DNA of 64,000 nucleotides from Acorus gramineus. Lineage: Eukaryota; Streptophyta; Magnoliopsida; Acorales; Acoraceae. The position numbers and the translations under genes were made by a program. Positions 37,512-50,760 of this stretch are shown here, one piece after another; position 1 is the first letter of the stretch; every line of letters begins with the position of its first letter. The stretch is from positions 12,534,311-12,598,310 of the forward strand of contig CM060854.1 of NCBI GenBank assembly GCA_030737835.1, in the 5' to 3' direction. The notes beneath the pieces are model-generated. The model was not told the DNA's origin, made no database searches, and saw nothing but the letters and a program-made list of their open reading frames with translations.

Positions 37512-40500
37512 TCACTCATCACGTCGAGGACGCTTGCCATTGAAATGTCGCCCGCCTCCATTGTTTCTACCCCTACAAGACAATCAATTAAGTGCATTCC
37601 AAAAAGTGAGCTCCTCAAAGAGTTGGAAGACAAGCCGGTTCAAAACCAGAAGACATGCGCATTCACAATGCCAAATTACTTGTTTGGGTTTTATAGACAT
37701 TAAAACACAGTTATAGAGAAACATAAGAACTTTTAGGTAGCCTTTGGATATTAGTTTGAAAAACAACCTTTCACTTAAAGCAACTTCTAAAGTAGCTTTC
37801 CAAGAAGCATATTTTTGTTAGATGCCAGAAAAATTGTAATTGTTTTCTATAACTAAAAGCTGTTTTTTTTATTTCTTCAAAAGCATTGGAAATGAGTTTG
37901 AATCAAGTATGATCCCTGCAAAAAATGGCTATCGAGCTATCTTAGGTAGCGTTTGGAAGGAGTTTGAACAACTTTTGGTTATTCTGCTTTTCCAGGAATC
38001 ATACCTAGTCCAAACTCATTTCCAAACGTCCCCAGCGGTCTTAGCTTTTTTAAGAAAGCGAAAAACAGCTTTAATTATAAAAAAAATAACTTTTCAAAAA
38101 TCTAATAAAATTATGTTTTCGAAAAGTTGTTCTCAAAAACCACTTTAAGTGAAAACTATTTTCCAAATGTGTTGTCAAATGCAACCTCAGATGGTTTTGT
38201 TTAAGAGTAAGTGAGTCCACATACCTTCCTCTCTTTCCTTTAAATTCCCTATGCTTCTTCTCCTGACTATCACGGAGTCGGCCCCAGTATTCCTTTTCAG
38301 CTTCACCTGATCCAATGCAAGTTAGAAATAGGGGTTAGTCATTGGGAGACAGAACTCGCGCATAGGAAAACAAAACTAGAAACAAAACAGAAGGATGTCC
38401 TCCTACCAGTCACTGGTTCTAAGGTAGCAATGTAGCTTTTCACAACTATGCCACCTTCCTCAACAAGCACAGCAGATGCACGTGCTTTTACGGCAGCTTC
38501 AGGATCTTCAAAACGGATATATCCTGATTCTCCCCCCATAGAATAGTCGATATACTATAAAAGATGAATGATATATTAGGCAACCATAAAAGAATGATGT
38601 TACCGTCGAACACACAATTTTGTGTAAGAGTGCTAGATGAGATAATTATTTTAAAATGATACAGTATATTAATTGTATCCATTGGCATGGATAAATCCTA
38701 TAAGCAATTCCAACATCCCTTGGAATAATTATTGGGCTAGTTCCTAGCTTATCCAGGTATAGTTATCGGGGTATATTCGCCAAAACAAACGGAAAAGTTT
38801 CCAGAGTACCAAGCCAATCAAGTGGTAATTAAGATAATTAAACTAAACATTCAAGGGAAATTTTTTCATGGAACTCTTAGTAGTACCTTGACGATTCCAA
38901 ATATCTGGAACACCTGCTTTAGATCTTCTCGTGTTACTATATCCTTTTCTGTAGCTGAAGAATTCTGCTTGTCAATTATGGCTTTCTCATCATCCTGCAT
39001 GGAGTCTTCAGTATCCCTTTCTTCACTCTCCACGATGGTGTCTTCTGTAGATTTCTGTTCACCTTCTTTGCCATTGCCTTCTGAAGTTATCCCTTCACCC
39101 TCTCCAGCACAACTTTTATCAAGTTTTTCTGCACTCTCAGCATCAGCTAAAGGAGCTTCTTCATTATTTTTTACATTTTCAGAGGTGTTTGCCTGGTCCT
39201 CCTTGGTGACATCTTCTATAGTACTTTCAGCATCTTTTTTCTGGGCATCTTCCTTGTCACATGGCTTGAGTGGTAGATTTATTTCCGCAGATTTACCAAC
39301 TGACAGGCTTTTTAATTTGAAGCCAATAATCAAGCCTTTCTGGTAGCTAGCACCATCACAAAATAACAAGACTTAGGTTGACACAATCCATGATAAATGG
39401 ATAAACTAAAAAATTAAAGGGAAGGGGAAAAGAAGAATAGCAAAACTCAAATAAAAGTTAAATTGCAAAAGGCTACCTCCCATTTGCCTGGGAACCATTT
39501 TGTTTGAGAGATTGAGAAACCTCATGTTGTTCCAACATCTTTTCTTGTTCAGAGTCAAACTCTTTTCTGATTCACAATAAGAACATGACTTAAGATGAGG
39601 ATCAATTTGAATTAAAAAATCATTCTATCCACAGAAAGCATAATCATCAGAGTAAAATGCATCTAAAAGGGCAAGAGAGATTAAGCGAACTAAGTCCAAC
39701 CCAAAACTGGCCACAAAAACTAAGTATTCCAAGTTAGGGCTGCTACGTGGGTGGGTTAGGTCAGGTTGGAGTTGAACCAAAACCCAAACCAAACTTGGAG
39801 GCCAACCCAAAATCACTTTGAATCACCAACCTAGAAGGCCTTTCAGAAAATGAAATTTATTCAAGAAAAACTTCTTTGATGAATGTTAAGCCCAAAAAGA
39901 CTACAGTTCCACAGTAGTCTTATCTCACTCCGCACTGGACATACAACATTGACAAGAGAAGGGTATCAATTTCAGAAGATGCAGATTTCAGAGGAACAAT
40001 TTGGAGAACAAGCGGAAAAGATCCTTACTTGGGCTTAAGTTCTAGTTCTGCTCCTGCATAAACCAAGCTCTCCTTTAATACCTTTTCAGCGTCTTCCTCT
40101 GTTGAAAATTCAACCAATGCAGTTCCACAAAAAAATCTTTTGTCAGCCACATGACGAGGTAGCCTCACGCTATTCACCTACAAAAAGACGAGCACTGTTA
40201 GGTGGTCAACAAAAGAATGGAATATGAGAATAACTTTAGAGAAAATCAGATAATTTAGGAACAGCCGAATGTCTGAAGCGGTAAATCAGAAGTGGAAGAA
40301 AACCAAGTGTTGACTCATAATAACTTTTAAGGACTTGAAGCACATTGCTTGTGCAAATTTTGGGAAAGATAATAGTTATTCACGCGTATGGAATCTCAAC
40401 AGCATATCAGCTCATAAGGAAAGGTACAGATATTTCTCTTGAATCTATGTTAGAGAAATGCCATATTCTAACTTTTAAAAGGTGGAACACATCGACTACT

Positions 40501-42358
40501 CATCAGTATTTTGAATAGAGACCTGAATTTTGAAGGTCTCAAAATGATTAGATCCCTAGATCCATGCTAGTAAAATATATAGCTAGCGACATTATGAAAA
40601 TTAGAGTTTTCAAATTTGCCATAAATAAAATTGTTTATTTATGACTAATTCATAAAAATTTAAATTAGGATGCAGTAGTACCTTTCCATATTGACTGAAG
40701 AAGGACTCAACATCTTCAAGCTTAACACCATGCTCCAATGGTGAAGCTGCTACCGTCCTAGCATTTACTTGCTCTATGACCTCTTCTGGCTTTTTAAGTT
40801 CAGTAGACCTACCAATCTTCTTTCCTGAAAGGCAGAAGACAAAAGATAAAGAATGAAAGAAAATTATCAAATTATAAAAATTAAGGAAAAGAAAGAAAAC
40901 AAATAGAATTAAATAAATAGATACGAGCGTCAAGATGACAAGATGTGAAGAGCTGAATTTTAGCATAAGCCTGTTACATCACAACTATACCATCAATTGA
41001 GCAAAAGAAAGAGAAGAGAACTGTGTGAACCCAGCATGTCTTTATCTTTACAAATAAAAAAGCAACCGATTGAAGGTTATAGAGCCAACTGCTAGCTACA
41101 GGGTGACCTGCTTAGGCTACTTCTTTCCTTCAATTCCCAAAATTCCTTCTCGGTAATGCATAATAATGCCAGAATCAGAACCGTCCAGAGCATCTGCACC
41201 TCAGACAATCAAAGACCCACTTATACCCATGGCAGATGTCACATTAGATACTACTACTGGAAAAATCAATCAACCGGAGACCATTTTTGTCTAAATGTAC
41301 TTGCCCATGTCACTCATCAATCCAGACATCAGGCAAAATAGAAGAAAGGGCTGAAGGAGATTAACTAGGCTCATTAAAAAACCCAACTAAAATTCTGTAT
41401 AACAAATTCAGTAACTGAACTCGATACTCTTTTTTTGAGGAAGATTGGGGCATTCATATCAATTCAATGGCGCCCCTCGAACAAAAACAGAGACAAGGGT
41501 TCTCCCAGAAAAGAAGAGAAATTCAGGAAAACAAACATGAATGAGAAAAAAGACCCAAGAATGCCAGGAACAGCAGCCCCAAAAGGCCCTATGAAAGAAT
41601 GTAAACTACAATCCTTCCCACTTTTCCCCCATAAGTAAACTCAAGCATAAAGAAACGCCAAAATGGCCGCCCAAGTGTTTTCAACTGGACTCAATTATGT
41701 TCGCATCAAAAGGATAACAATCAGTACCCGGATTATCTATTAAATTTACCCCCTTTTCCTGCTAGCAACACACGCTAAAAAAAAGGCACCACCTTTAAAA
41801 ATGAACCTCACGTTAATCCATATTGAATACTAATCAAACACAATAACAAGCAGAACCAACTTTTATTCACAAAGAAGAGGACCCCAAAAAAAGACAAGGG
41901 ACTCTCACCATCTTCAGAGACCCTCAGAAAAGAAGACCTCCTCAACGTCTCTGCGACGGACAAGATGGTCTCTTCCGGCAGCTCCTCAGGCTTCAAATCC
42001 CCCAAATCAAGGTGGCCTCTCATCCTCGCAAAGGAACATATCAAAGCAAGACTAACCACTGAAACACAGAAACCACTTTAAAAATTAATATAACACCGAA
42101 AAAGTCACAGATTTGAAAGGAAAAAAAAAAGAAGAGTAAATTGGATCGATTCGTACGCCCGTCGTCGCTCTCGCTCACGGTCTTCTTGAGGAAGTTGTCT
42201 CGGGGGAGGTTGCTGTCGCTGAAATAGAACTCCACCTGAAACCAATTCGATGACAAATTAGGGCTCCAAAATCCAATCTTTGATGAGATGATCGGGTTTT
42301 ATACCTGACGGAGGACTTTCTTCGCCTTCTCTTCGTCCAAGGCGGCGGTGATCGCCAT
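37512..42358 (-). CDS. LA1: La protein (LARP3), ten exons
   Basis: Minus-strand exons are 42358-42305, 42235-42157, 42058-41909, 40824-40682, 40177-40029, 39566-39477, 39346-38887, 38554-38407, 38306-38225 and 37572-37512. All introns are GT-AG and the frame is kept, giving 471 residues. La binds the 3' oligo(U) of new RNA polymerase III transcripts in the nucleus and protects and folds tRNA precursors; plant La1 is required for early development. Domains in order: La motif (VEFYFSDSNLPRDNFL, residues about 10-95), RRM1 (GVKLEDVESFFSQYGKV to FFCGTALVEFS, about 110-190), a Glu/Asp-rich linker encoded by exon 7, a second RRM (REDLKQVFQIFGIVK to SGYIRFEDPEAAV, about 350-430), and a basic Gly/Arg tail (GRNNGGGRHFNGKRPRRDE). 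The ninth intron holds nested MITE-like repeats. Ends and domain order match plant La1; gene symbol by family. Confidence 0.94.
37734..38190. mobile_element. Nested MITE-like inverted repeats in the last La intron
   Basis: The outer pair is 'tagcctttggatattagtttg...cacttaaag' near 37738 and its inverted partner 'ctttaagtgaaaact...aaatgtgttgtcaaatgcaacc' near 38142-38187. The inner pair is 'ggtagcgtttggaaggagtttg' near 37946 and its inverted partner 'ccaaactcatttccaaacgtcc' near 38010. The pairing suggests one MITE inside another. Target duplications could not be confirmed. Confidence 0.55.
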
Positions 42359-42404
42359 TGATGCGGGGTCGGCGGGGCTCAACAGAGGCTGAATGGGAAA
42401 CGAA

Positions 42405-42470
42405 AGGGTTTTTAGGGTTTTGGGAGCTCTGAAAGATCGTGCAATTGTTCGCGTCATATATACACGTGTT
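42405..42470 (-). promoter_or_regulatory. La gene core promoter: TATA box, G-box and telo-box
   Basis: On the minus strand, upstream of the ATG at 42358, there is a G-box-like acacgtgt (about 42462-42469), a TATA-like tatatatgac (about 42454-42463) and then aaaccctaaaaaccc (about 42405-42422), a telo-box-like element in the leader. This order suits a gene of RNA and ribosome metabolism. The role of each element is inferred. Confidence 0.5.
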
Positions 42471-43738
42471 TCGGACGCGGAATGGGCGGAGGAGAATAGT
42501 GTGGAATAAGAGGAATAAGTTCAAAATTCATGTATGGTCATTCAAATAATTAAATATTTATTATTTATTATTTGAAAATCCACAACCTCAATTGATGTGG
42601 TTTAATGGATTATGAATTTCTAATATAAATAATTAAAAATATAATTAAGTAAAAATATAATTTATTATTTATTTATATATATAGAATAATTAGTTATTTC
42701 AAATCAAAATAATTTATATGGGCTTGATAACAGAATAGTAGAGGAAAAGGATAGAACGAAGGTAAATAAACTCATAAGTTGATATTGGTTTTCTAAATCT
42801 TCCTAAAAATGTGTTGTTTCGTGAGGGGGTGCAAATCAATCGATTTGATTTAATTCAATAATGATTTTTGAACCCTAACAGTTAGACCCCAACCTAAGCC
42901 CTATGAGGTGACAATCTTGAAATACATATATTACCCCCCCTAACTAATCTCCCCGTTTTTTCAATAACCGTCCAATTAATGCTGAGTTAGTTACGATTTG
43001 AGTGAGAATTTCCGTTTATGAAGATACTTCAATTGTACGATCAAAATAAAAAATCACGAGTTTTATAACGATTGATATGTCGCAAAGAAAACAAACATCA
43101 ATTTTCATTCAAATTTGATAGTCAATTTCAATTTCAACATTGAAAAAGAGGATTTCAACGTTTTTTCTTTTTTTGTGCGATTTAATGGTAGTGCAAACAT
43201 CCAGGTTAGGCCTTTTGAACCCCCAAAAAAATCACGATTTATATTATTTTAGATCCAGATTCAATGGTGGAAGTGAAAACAAACATCGAAATCAATTTTT
43301 TTTTTCAGTTTGATCTGTGGAGGATATTAGAATTGCACAGTTCTTTTTTTTTTTTTGTTCGCGACCTGATTGTGGTGAGACAATGGTGATCCAATCAGGT
43401 TAGATTTATTTTGATCTGAATAATTCATATTTGATCTGATTTTTTTATTACTCATTCGATTCATCACATACCTTTTTTGTTGTTTTCATTTCATCAAATT
43501 AAATTCCAGATACACGTGTATCTGATTAATATTTAATTGCTTATATATATATATATATAAACGTTTTAAGGACTTTATTTAAAATATATGTACTGCTATT
43601 TAACATGTCTGGTAATTCAAAATCCACATGATTTGTTTTGGTTTTAAGTTACAGCACTGTATCTTAATTTTAATTTTTGACATTTTATTTTTATGGAATT
43701 CATTAATGTGTACCTGATTAATATTTAATTACTAATTG

Positions 43739-43774
<36 letters not shown>

Positions 43775-44041
43775 GTTTGAAGGACTTTGTTTAAAATATA
43801 TGTACTGCTAATTAACATGTCTGGTAATTCAAAATCCACATGGTTTGTTTTGGTTTTAAGATACAGCACTGCATCTTAATTTTACTTTTATAACATGTGA
43901 CAACTTTTCTATTTCTCAACAGACAGTGAAGACGATTATATGGATGACATATTTGAAGAATCAATTCATTTAGAAGACATCCACGATTTATGTGAAATAA
44001 AAACCAATTTACCAAAGTGATTGATTTGGCTAATCATTAAA

Positions 44042-46209
44042 ATGTGGACGAGATAATAGCATGTGCAGAACAGTCTATTCTATCTGTTGGGATGTGTTTT
44101 CATTCTGAATCTGAAGTGCGATTGTTTTATAATAAATTTGCTCACAAGGTTGGATTTGGCATTGCCAAGATTCATGGGAAAAATGATGAAAATGGAAGGA
44201 AAATGTTTTTTTCTCTGACTTGCTGTAGAAATGGGAAGCATATGCCAACTGGAAAGAATGCGTTCAATGCCCGGTGTTCAATCAAGACTGGTTGTGGTGC
44301 TAGGATAAACATTAGTGTGAAGGAAAATGAGTGCTTCTTGATATCAAAGGTGGTTTTAGATCATAACCATAATTTAAGCCCCCTTAAATCTCGCCATTTT
44401 GCGTGTCATAGGAAGATTGATCCTATGTCGAAACGGGTTTTGGATATTAATGACCAAGTTGGAATTAGAGCATCGAAAAGTTTTAACTCCTTAGTGATTA
44501 AGGCTGGTGGTTATGATTGCATATCTTATGAGGAGAAGGATGCTAGGAATTATTTGTGCAGATCTAGACTTGCCAGGCTTGGCGGGGGAGATGCTCAAGA
44601 TGTGTGTGATTATTTTGTTCGTATGTAGAAGAGGAATCCAAATTTTTTTCACCTTGTTGATTTTGATGAGAATTTCAGAGTGAGGAATATTTTTTGGGCA
44701 GATGCAAGATCTAGAACACTTTATGAGTCATTCTCAGATGTGATTTCATTTTATTCCACCTATTTGACAAATAAATGTGACATGCCTTTTGCTCCTTTTG
44801 TTGGTGTTAATCACCACGGTCAATCTGTTTTGTTTGGATGTGGTTTATTGTCTAATGAGAACACTGAAACCTATGTGTGGCTTTTCAAAGCTTGGCTAGA
44901 GTGCATGTCAGGACGTAAGCCGAATGCTATAGTCACTGATCAATGTAAAGCAATCCAGGGAGCTGTGGCTCAAGTATTTCCAGAATCTCGTCACAGATTA
45001 TGTTTGTGGCACATCATGAAAAAGCTACCAGAGAAGTTGGGGCAGGTATGCACTGTTGTGTTTTGTGTTGAGTTAGTCACAAATTCAGATAGATCTCTGT
45101 TTTTCAGATACACCATTTAAATTTATAAGTAGTTAATATAGTTATTTGTTTGTAGCTTCAAGAACTATGATGAAATTAAGAAACGAATGAAGTCCATTGT
45201 TTATGAGTCTCTTACACCTGGTGATTTTGACACCAATTGGCAACAGATGATTGAGGAGTATGGAATGTCAGAGAACGTGTGGCTTTCATCATTATTTAAT
45301 GATCGTTCACGATGGGTTTCAGTATATGTGAAAGAAACTTTCTGAGCCGGTATGTCTACTATACAAAGAAGTGACAGCATGAATGCATTTTTTGATGACT
45401 ATGTTAATTCAAAAACAACATTAAAACAGTTTGTTGAGCAGTACGACAATGCATTGAAAAGCAAGATTGAGAAGGAGGAAAAAGCTGATTTTCATTCAAC
45501 AAATTCTATCATTCCGGTTCTAACCAAATTCTATTTTAAGAAACAGTTCCAAGAGGCATATACACATGATATTTTTAGGAAGGTATAGAATGAAATCAAG
45601 GGAATGATTTTCTGCAATCTTGTCCATGTATCAGATGTGGGTTGTATCAAATATTTTGTTGTTGATGATATTTCAAAGGGCAAGGATGGAGTGACGAAAA
45701 AAATAGCGTACCAAGTTCATTTTGATGAAGGTTAGCAGGAGGTTAAATGCCTATGCTGTCTTTTTGAATTTAAGGGTATCTTGTGTAGACATTCTATGAA
45801 AATTCTGATACACATCAACATGATGAAAGTTTCACAAAACTACATTTTTGACCATTGGTGGAAGGGCATTAAACGAATGCACAATTTTGTGAAAAACTGT
45901 TATGTGGACAACATGTCAAATGAGCAAATGTGGAGGCATCATGACTTGCACTCTAAATTTATATCAATCGCTGATGTTGCTGTTGTCTCTCCTGAAATGT
46001 TTGAATTGTGCAAAAAGCATCTTGATGTTTTGTATAATGACTTGACGAAACAAGTTACTGATCACAATGACTGTAGTATTGGTGATGAGCAGATTCCATA
46101 TTCAATTGTTCACTCGCCTTTTAAGGTTCGAAGTAAAGGACGACCACCATCAAGAAGGAAGGCACCCAAGGTTTACAAGCCGAGGAATAAGAAAGCAAAA
46201 ATACCTTAA
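44042..46209 (+). pseudogene. MULE transposase (FAR1 domain, MULE DDE, SWIM), decayed
   Basis: A FAR1-type DNA-binding domain comes first: FFSLTCCRNGK, TGCGARINISVKEN, VVLDHNHNLSP. The DDE domain follows: IFWADARSRTLYESFSDVI, PFAPFVGVNHHG, then IVTDQCKAIQGAV and HRLCLWHIMKKLPEKL. An intron starts gtatgc at about 45045 and ends ttgtttgtag at about 45156. A SWIM zinc finger (CLCCLFEFKGILCRH, about 45751-45795) and a basic tail follow. In-frame stops at about 44626, 45343, 45586 and 45735 are each one C-to-T or G-to-A step from Gln or Trp. An upstream acidic exon (43921-44020) is out of frame. The family catalyses cut-and-paste transposition with 9-bp duplications; host relatives are FHY3/FAR1. 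Confidence 0.88.
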
Positions 46210-47057
46210 GGATCTAATATTTTTTAGAAGGTTAGAGAGGGCCTTTTTTTGTACTACACATTTGATGTCATAATGTGTTATTTCAATGTGTTTGTGGAAT
46301 TCATTTGACATTGTCATTATGTTTGATGTTATCAGTTTTACTTGGTTCATCTTATACACTGATTACAATTTTACAGATACACATAACATTGACCAAACAC
46401 ATCATAAATTCAGATATGAATCACTAGTGTTTTGCAATTTATACAGGTTTTAAGATACACTTTTTACATTCAGATACACCACAATAGTTATTTGACAGGT
46501 TTTCAGGTAGTACCAATTATGATCTACTATGCTGGAGAAGCAGCTAAGCTTATATGATTCATTTATAATAAAAATTTCATATACACCATGACATTCAGAT
46601 ACATCTATCACGGTATCACATCAAACTCAGATATGAATCACCATTGTTTTGCAATTTATACAGATTTTAAGATACACATTGCATATTCAGATACACCTCA
46701 ATAGTTATAATCTGCCATGCTAGAGAAGCAGACAATTATATTTGATTCATATTGAATTAAGATACATAATAAAAAGTCCCACATAAACATCACAATAGGC
46801 AAAATACATTCCACATACAATTGACATTGATTTGCGATTCACATAGATGTCTAATACAAATTTCAGATGCACCATCAATTTCAGATACATCTATCATTGT
46901 ACCAAATATAATGTTAAACACAGAATCAAAACCAATCAGTTTTACATCAAAATTCAACAATACATTGAATACAGAATTTCATATTAAAAAATCAACCAAA
47001 AGCTATGTTAATAAGACCTAAATTGTTCTACATGAACAAACACCATTCCTTTGCTGA
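46210..47057. other. Convergent 3' region between the two MULE genes
   Basis: This noncoding interval separates the ends of the transposase and ULP1 genes. It contains many half-site copies such as 'cagatacac', 'aagatacac' and 'cagatacatc', and an internal partial duplication: 'tgctggagaagcag' near 46528 and 'tgctagagaagcag' near 46717. Confidence 0.6.
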
Positions 47058-50000
47058 TCAAGGCTTCATATACATTTGTCTGACCATGTGATCTTCATCT
47101 GTATACGCATGGTGCTTGTCATTCAGAAATTTATGCATAATGTGCGCTCTTATTGGTCTACACTTTTTCCTATCCATCTGATGCGTTGTCACTTCCTCGT
47201 TTGCAGCATATTGTTTCATGATGTTTAGGATGACTGGACCACAATCCATCCTGAGAATAAATCAACTTATATTACGATACAGATAAAAAAACTTAATGTT
47301 AAGCATTTATATTGAATTTTACTTACGACATTTCATCTTGCTGCGGTGCATCTGCCACTGAGATGATTTTGCCACCTTTGTTGGCACTGAAATGTTTCTC
47401 AAACTCTTCCCTCTGTATAAATTCCAGATACACAGAAAAGACATATGTGTGATACACTTTTTCATGATCATATGATAGTTAGTTAAACTATGCAAAGTTT
47501 GATGAAATGTTACCAATTTTGAGACCAATTGTAAATGGTTGTTATCTTCTGTTTCAACAATTGGAAGGAGTGAATTATAATGTCTCCACACGTTTTCAGA
47601 AACGTCATACACCGCTAATGTCCAATGGCCATGGTTGTGGAGCGGAAAGTGTATGTATCTATGGAAGTTGAGGTCCACCTTCTTGTTCACTAGGGCATCA
47701 AACAAATGCTCCTGGTTTTGATTTAAAAGTAACTGGGATACGTTGGCAAATGCAAAATAAGATGAGTCCACGTCAATTGATTTATCTCCTTCCTCAGCAT
47801 ATAAAATCTCCGTGTATGCATCAATGACCTAGGCAATTATAATGTTTTTGTAGAGAGTTAGATAATCATTTTCAATTTCATATTTTTTTTAAGATACAAC
47901 TGTATCTTAAAAAAATATTTCAGATCCATATACTAAATTACACCATATTTAGCTGATGATACATACATTGCTTGGAACTTCATCTTCTTCTGAAATTTCC
48001 CTCATGTCCTCATAATGCACCACACCAATATATTGCTCCACTCCATTAAATGAAAAGCACATGATTGTTGATTATAACAGCCATATACCTTTTTCTTAAG
48101 ATACAGCTGTATCTTAAAAAAGTTACTAATGAATTCACTTTTCAACTGAGCAATAGCATAAAAATATGAATCAGGCAAGCATGATTTATTAACAGTTTGT
48201 CCATTACCTTCCTTCTGTGAGTGTCACAATGTGTTTCAATTTTTCTAAGTCTTGTATGTCCATGAGCTTGGCAACAGCAGTTTTGGGAACGCTGTATCTG
48301 AATTTTTTGGGTTTTGCTTGCTGTTTGTTTTCCCTCTCAATGTTTTTCCTCTTTCGACCCCTAGCTTTGTTCGATGAATCAAATGTATATTTGAACTCAG
48401 GGTTCTTTGTGCTCTTTCGCTGTTCAGCTTTGATATTTGAAATCATAGATCGATTGTTGTTTTTCTGTCCAGCAATTGTCTGACATTGGATGGTGTCCAC
48501 AGGTCCATGCACGGGTGACAAGATTTGTAAGGGAACTATCTGAAGAGGACTTTCAGTGTTTGATCCTTTAAATTTTTGTAGATCAGCAATTATTTCATCC
48601 CTTTCTTTGATCTCTGCTTGTAGGGATTCATTTTCTTTTTTCAAACTGACTTGTTGTGTGATGTTATGGATTGTGGCATCCAGTTGGAATTCCTCAATCT
48701 GCTTATGCTGTTCATCAATTTATTTTCTTTAGCATCTCGATAGCTTCTTTTGCTGCTTCAATTTCTGCATCTTTCAGTGTAACTTTCTCAATCAGTAGAT
48801 TAACACGGTCCTCCAAAATTTGGATGTCATCAGTTTTTTTTGTCTATTTATGAGGAGAGCTTCTGCCACCCCTCCCGCCACTCAATAGATTGTCTTTCCA
48901 TCTCTTTCTTTTTGCAACAGGTTTACATTTTCCTCCTCCATATCTGCCAACCAATTTTGTAATTCAGCCAACAGACTTGCATGGTCTTCATCATCCACTG
49001 GTGATTGATTTCCACTACCTCTTTCATTTTCTTCATCTGTTTCCTCCTCATTGTCTTGAACAGAATCAGTGTGAGTTTCAGCATCATCCTCATCATCTTC
49101 TATTTCTGATTGGGCCCGAGAAGGAGTCTTATTGCCAAGTTATTTTAATTCGTTTAAACTGTAGCTGAGCTCCTCAATGATCACCTGCAGTCATTAAATA
49201 TCAGTCATCAGTTATACATAAAATCCACTCTACAATTAAGATACATCAACCTAAAATCTTGCTCTTTAAGCTACAACTACCTTAAATGAATAATACTATA
49301 CATATACATAGTGATTTGTAAATTAGAGCTGTATTTGACAAAGAAAATAATATAATTTTGATAAGGTAAGAGATGATCTTTTCGAAGAATGCCAATATTT
49401 ATTTGTTAAGATACTGTAGCACTTCACAGTTCTTTAAAACAACAGTCATATATGCATTGTTATTTTCAGATACATATGTATCTTAAAAAGAAAATCAGAA
49501 GAACTTAAACACCTATTCAGGTACACCTCTATAGAAAAAATCAATAATGTGAGTTCCAAAGTTAAGAGTCATTGTAATGTAATAGCCATTTTAAATTTTT
49601 TAAAGACACAACAGTACTAAATGCAATCACATACATTTGTAAACCCAGAGATTTTAAGATACCTGTGTATCTTAAAAGATAAAATTAGCAGTATCAGAAA
49701 ATGCTTATCAGATATACAGTTTATATTACTGATCAAACATAATCATTTTTTTTATAAGATACAGATGTATCTGGTAAGGTATATAATGTGAGGACTGCAT
49801 GCAGTAAAGAAGGATATTCTAAGTACCTGATCTTTTTTAATTTTCTTGATTTTTGTTTTGGCCATGGCTTTATGCAGTTCACGTAGATCCCATTTTAAGA
49901 GCCGTGGAAAATTGTTTGGCTGTGATGGTTGAATTATGTGTGTTCACACAACCAATACTGCATAAATGAAAACATTTGGTTAGTGAACGAGTCATGGAAT

Positions 50001-50760
50001 TGCATTTAAATGTAAAATGTTTACTTTAGATGGTTTCTCACCTGTAGCAACAACACACATCCTGCGACACTTAACAGAGTTGATGGATGCTTCTTTATGG
50101 ACTGCATGAGAGTTTCCAATATTGAGGTGGAGCACGCATAATCCTTGATCTTGCTTATGCCATCGACATAACTGAAATAATTCCAGCCCAATGTTTGTCC
50201 ACTATTTGTATAAAAAAGACAGACAAATAGATACAGACAGCATAGTTTTGTGAAGTCTTCAAAATCTGTGTTTGTTTTGCCTTTGAATGCTTTCAGTAGC
50301 TGTTCTTTTACTTGTGGAGCATTCAGCCTCTTGACATTTTGAAATCTTCTTTGTACAAAAGATGTCTCTTGCTTCCCTCCCAAAGAAACTGTGTGAAAAT
50401 TACAGATTATGTCCAGAATTTCAAGATACAGTATGATAAGTAAATTCTTTAAAATTTCAATTGAATATACTATATTAAAAAAATTTACCTTCGACTTTTT
50501 TTTTTCTGATTGTATCCAAATATCAGATCCACTTAATCTATTGTGATCTTTATTCTTTTTCCACCAATGTTGAAGCTGTTAGACTGGTGGTCAAACGACT
50601 GGATGATGGACAGTACATCATCATCATTTTTCTTTGTCTTGCTGTAATCATAGGACTTGTCAATGAAGGACTTGAATAGGTTCCAAAACGGAGTTCTCTG
50701 TAGCAAGTCCAAATGCTTTTTGCTCAACTCCATTGTAGCGAACGTTTCAAAAATTCTATG

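Noticed and set aside
38822-39346. 174-codon plus-strand open frame
   Set aside because: It is the antisense shadow of La exon 7 (acidic linker), which fits the spliced minus-strand gene.
48217-49168. Plus-strand open frames with hydrophobic or His/Pro-rich sequence
   Set aside because: They are antisense shadows of the acidic/coiled-coil part of the ULP1 gene on the minus strand.
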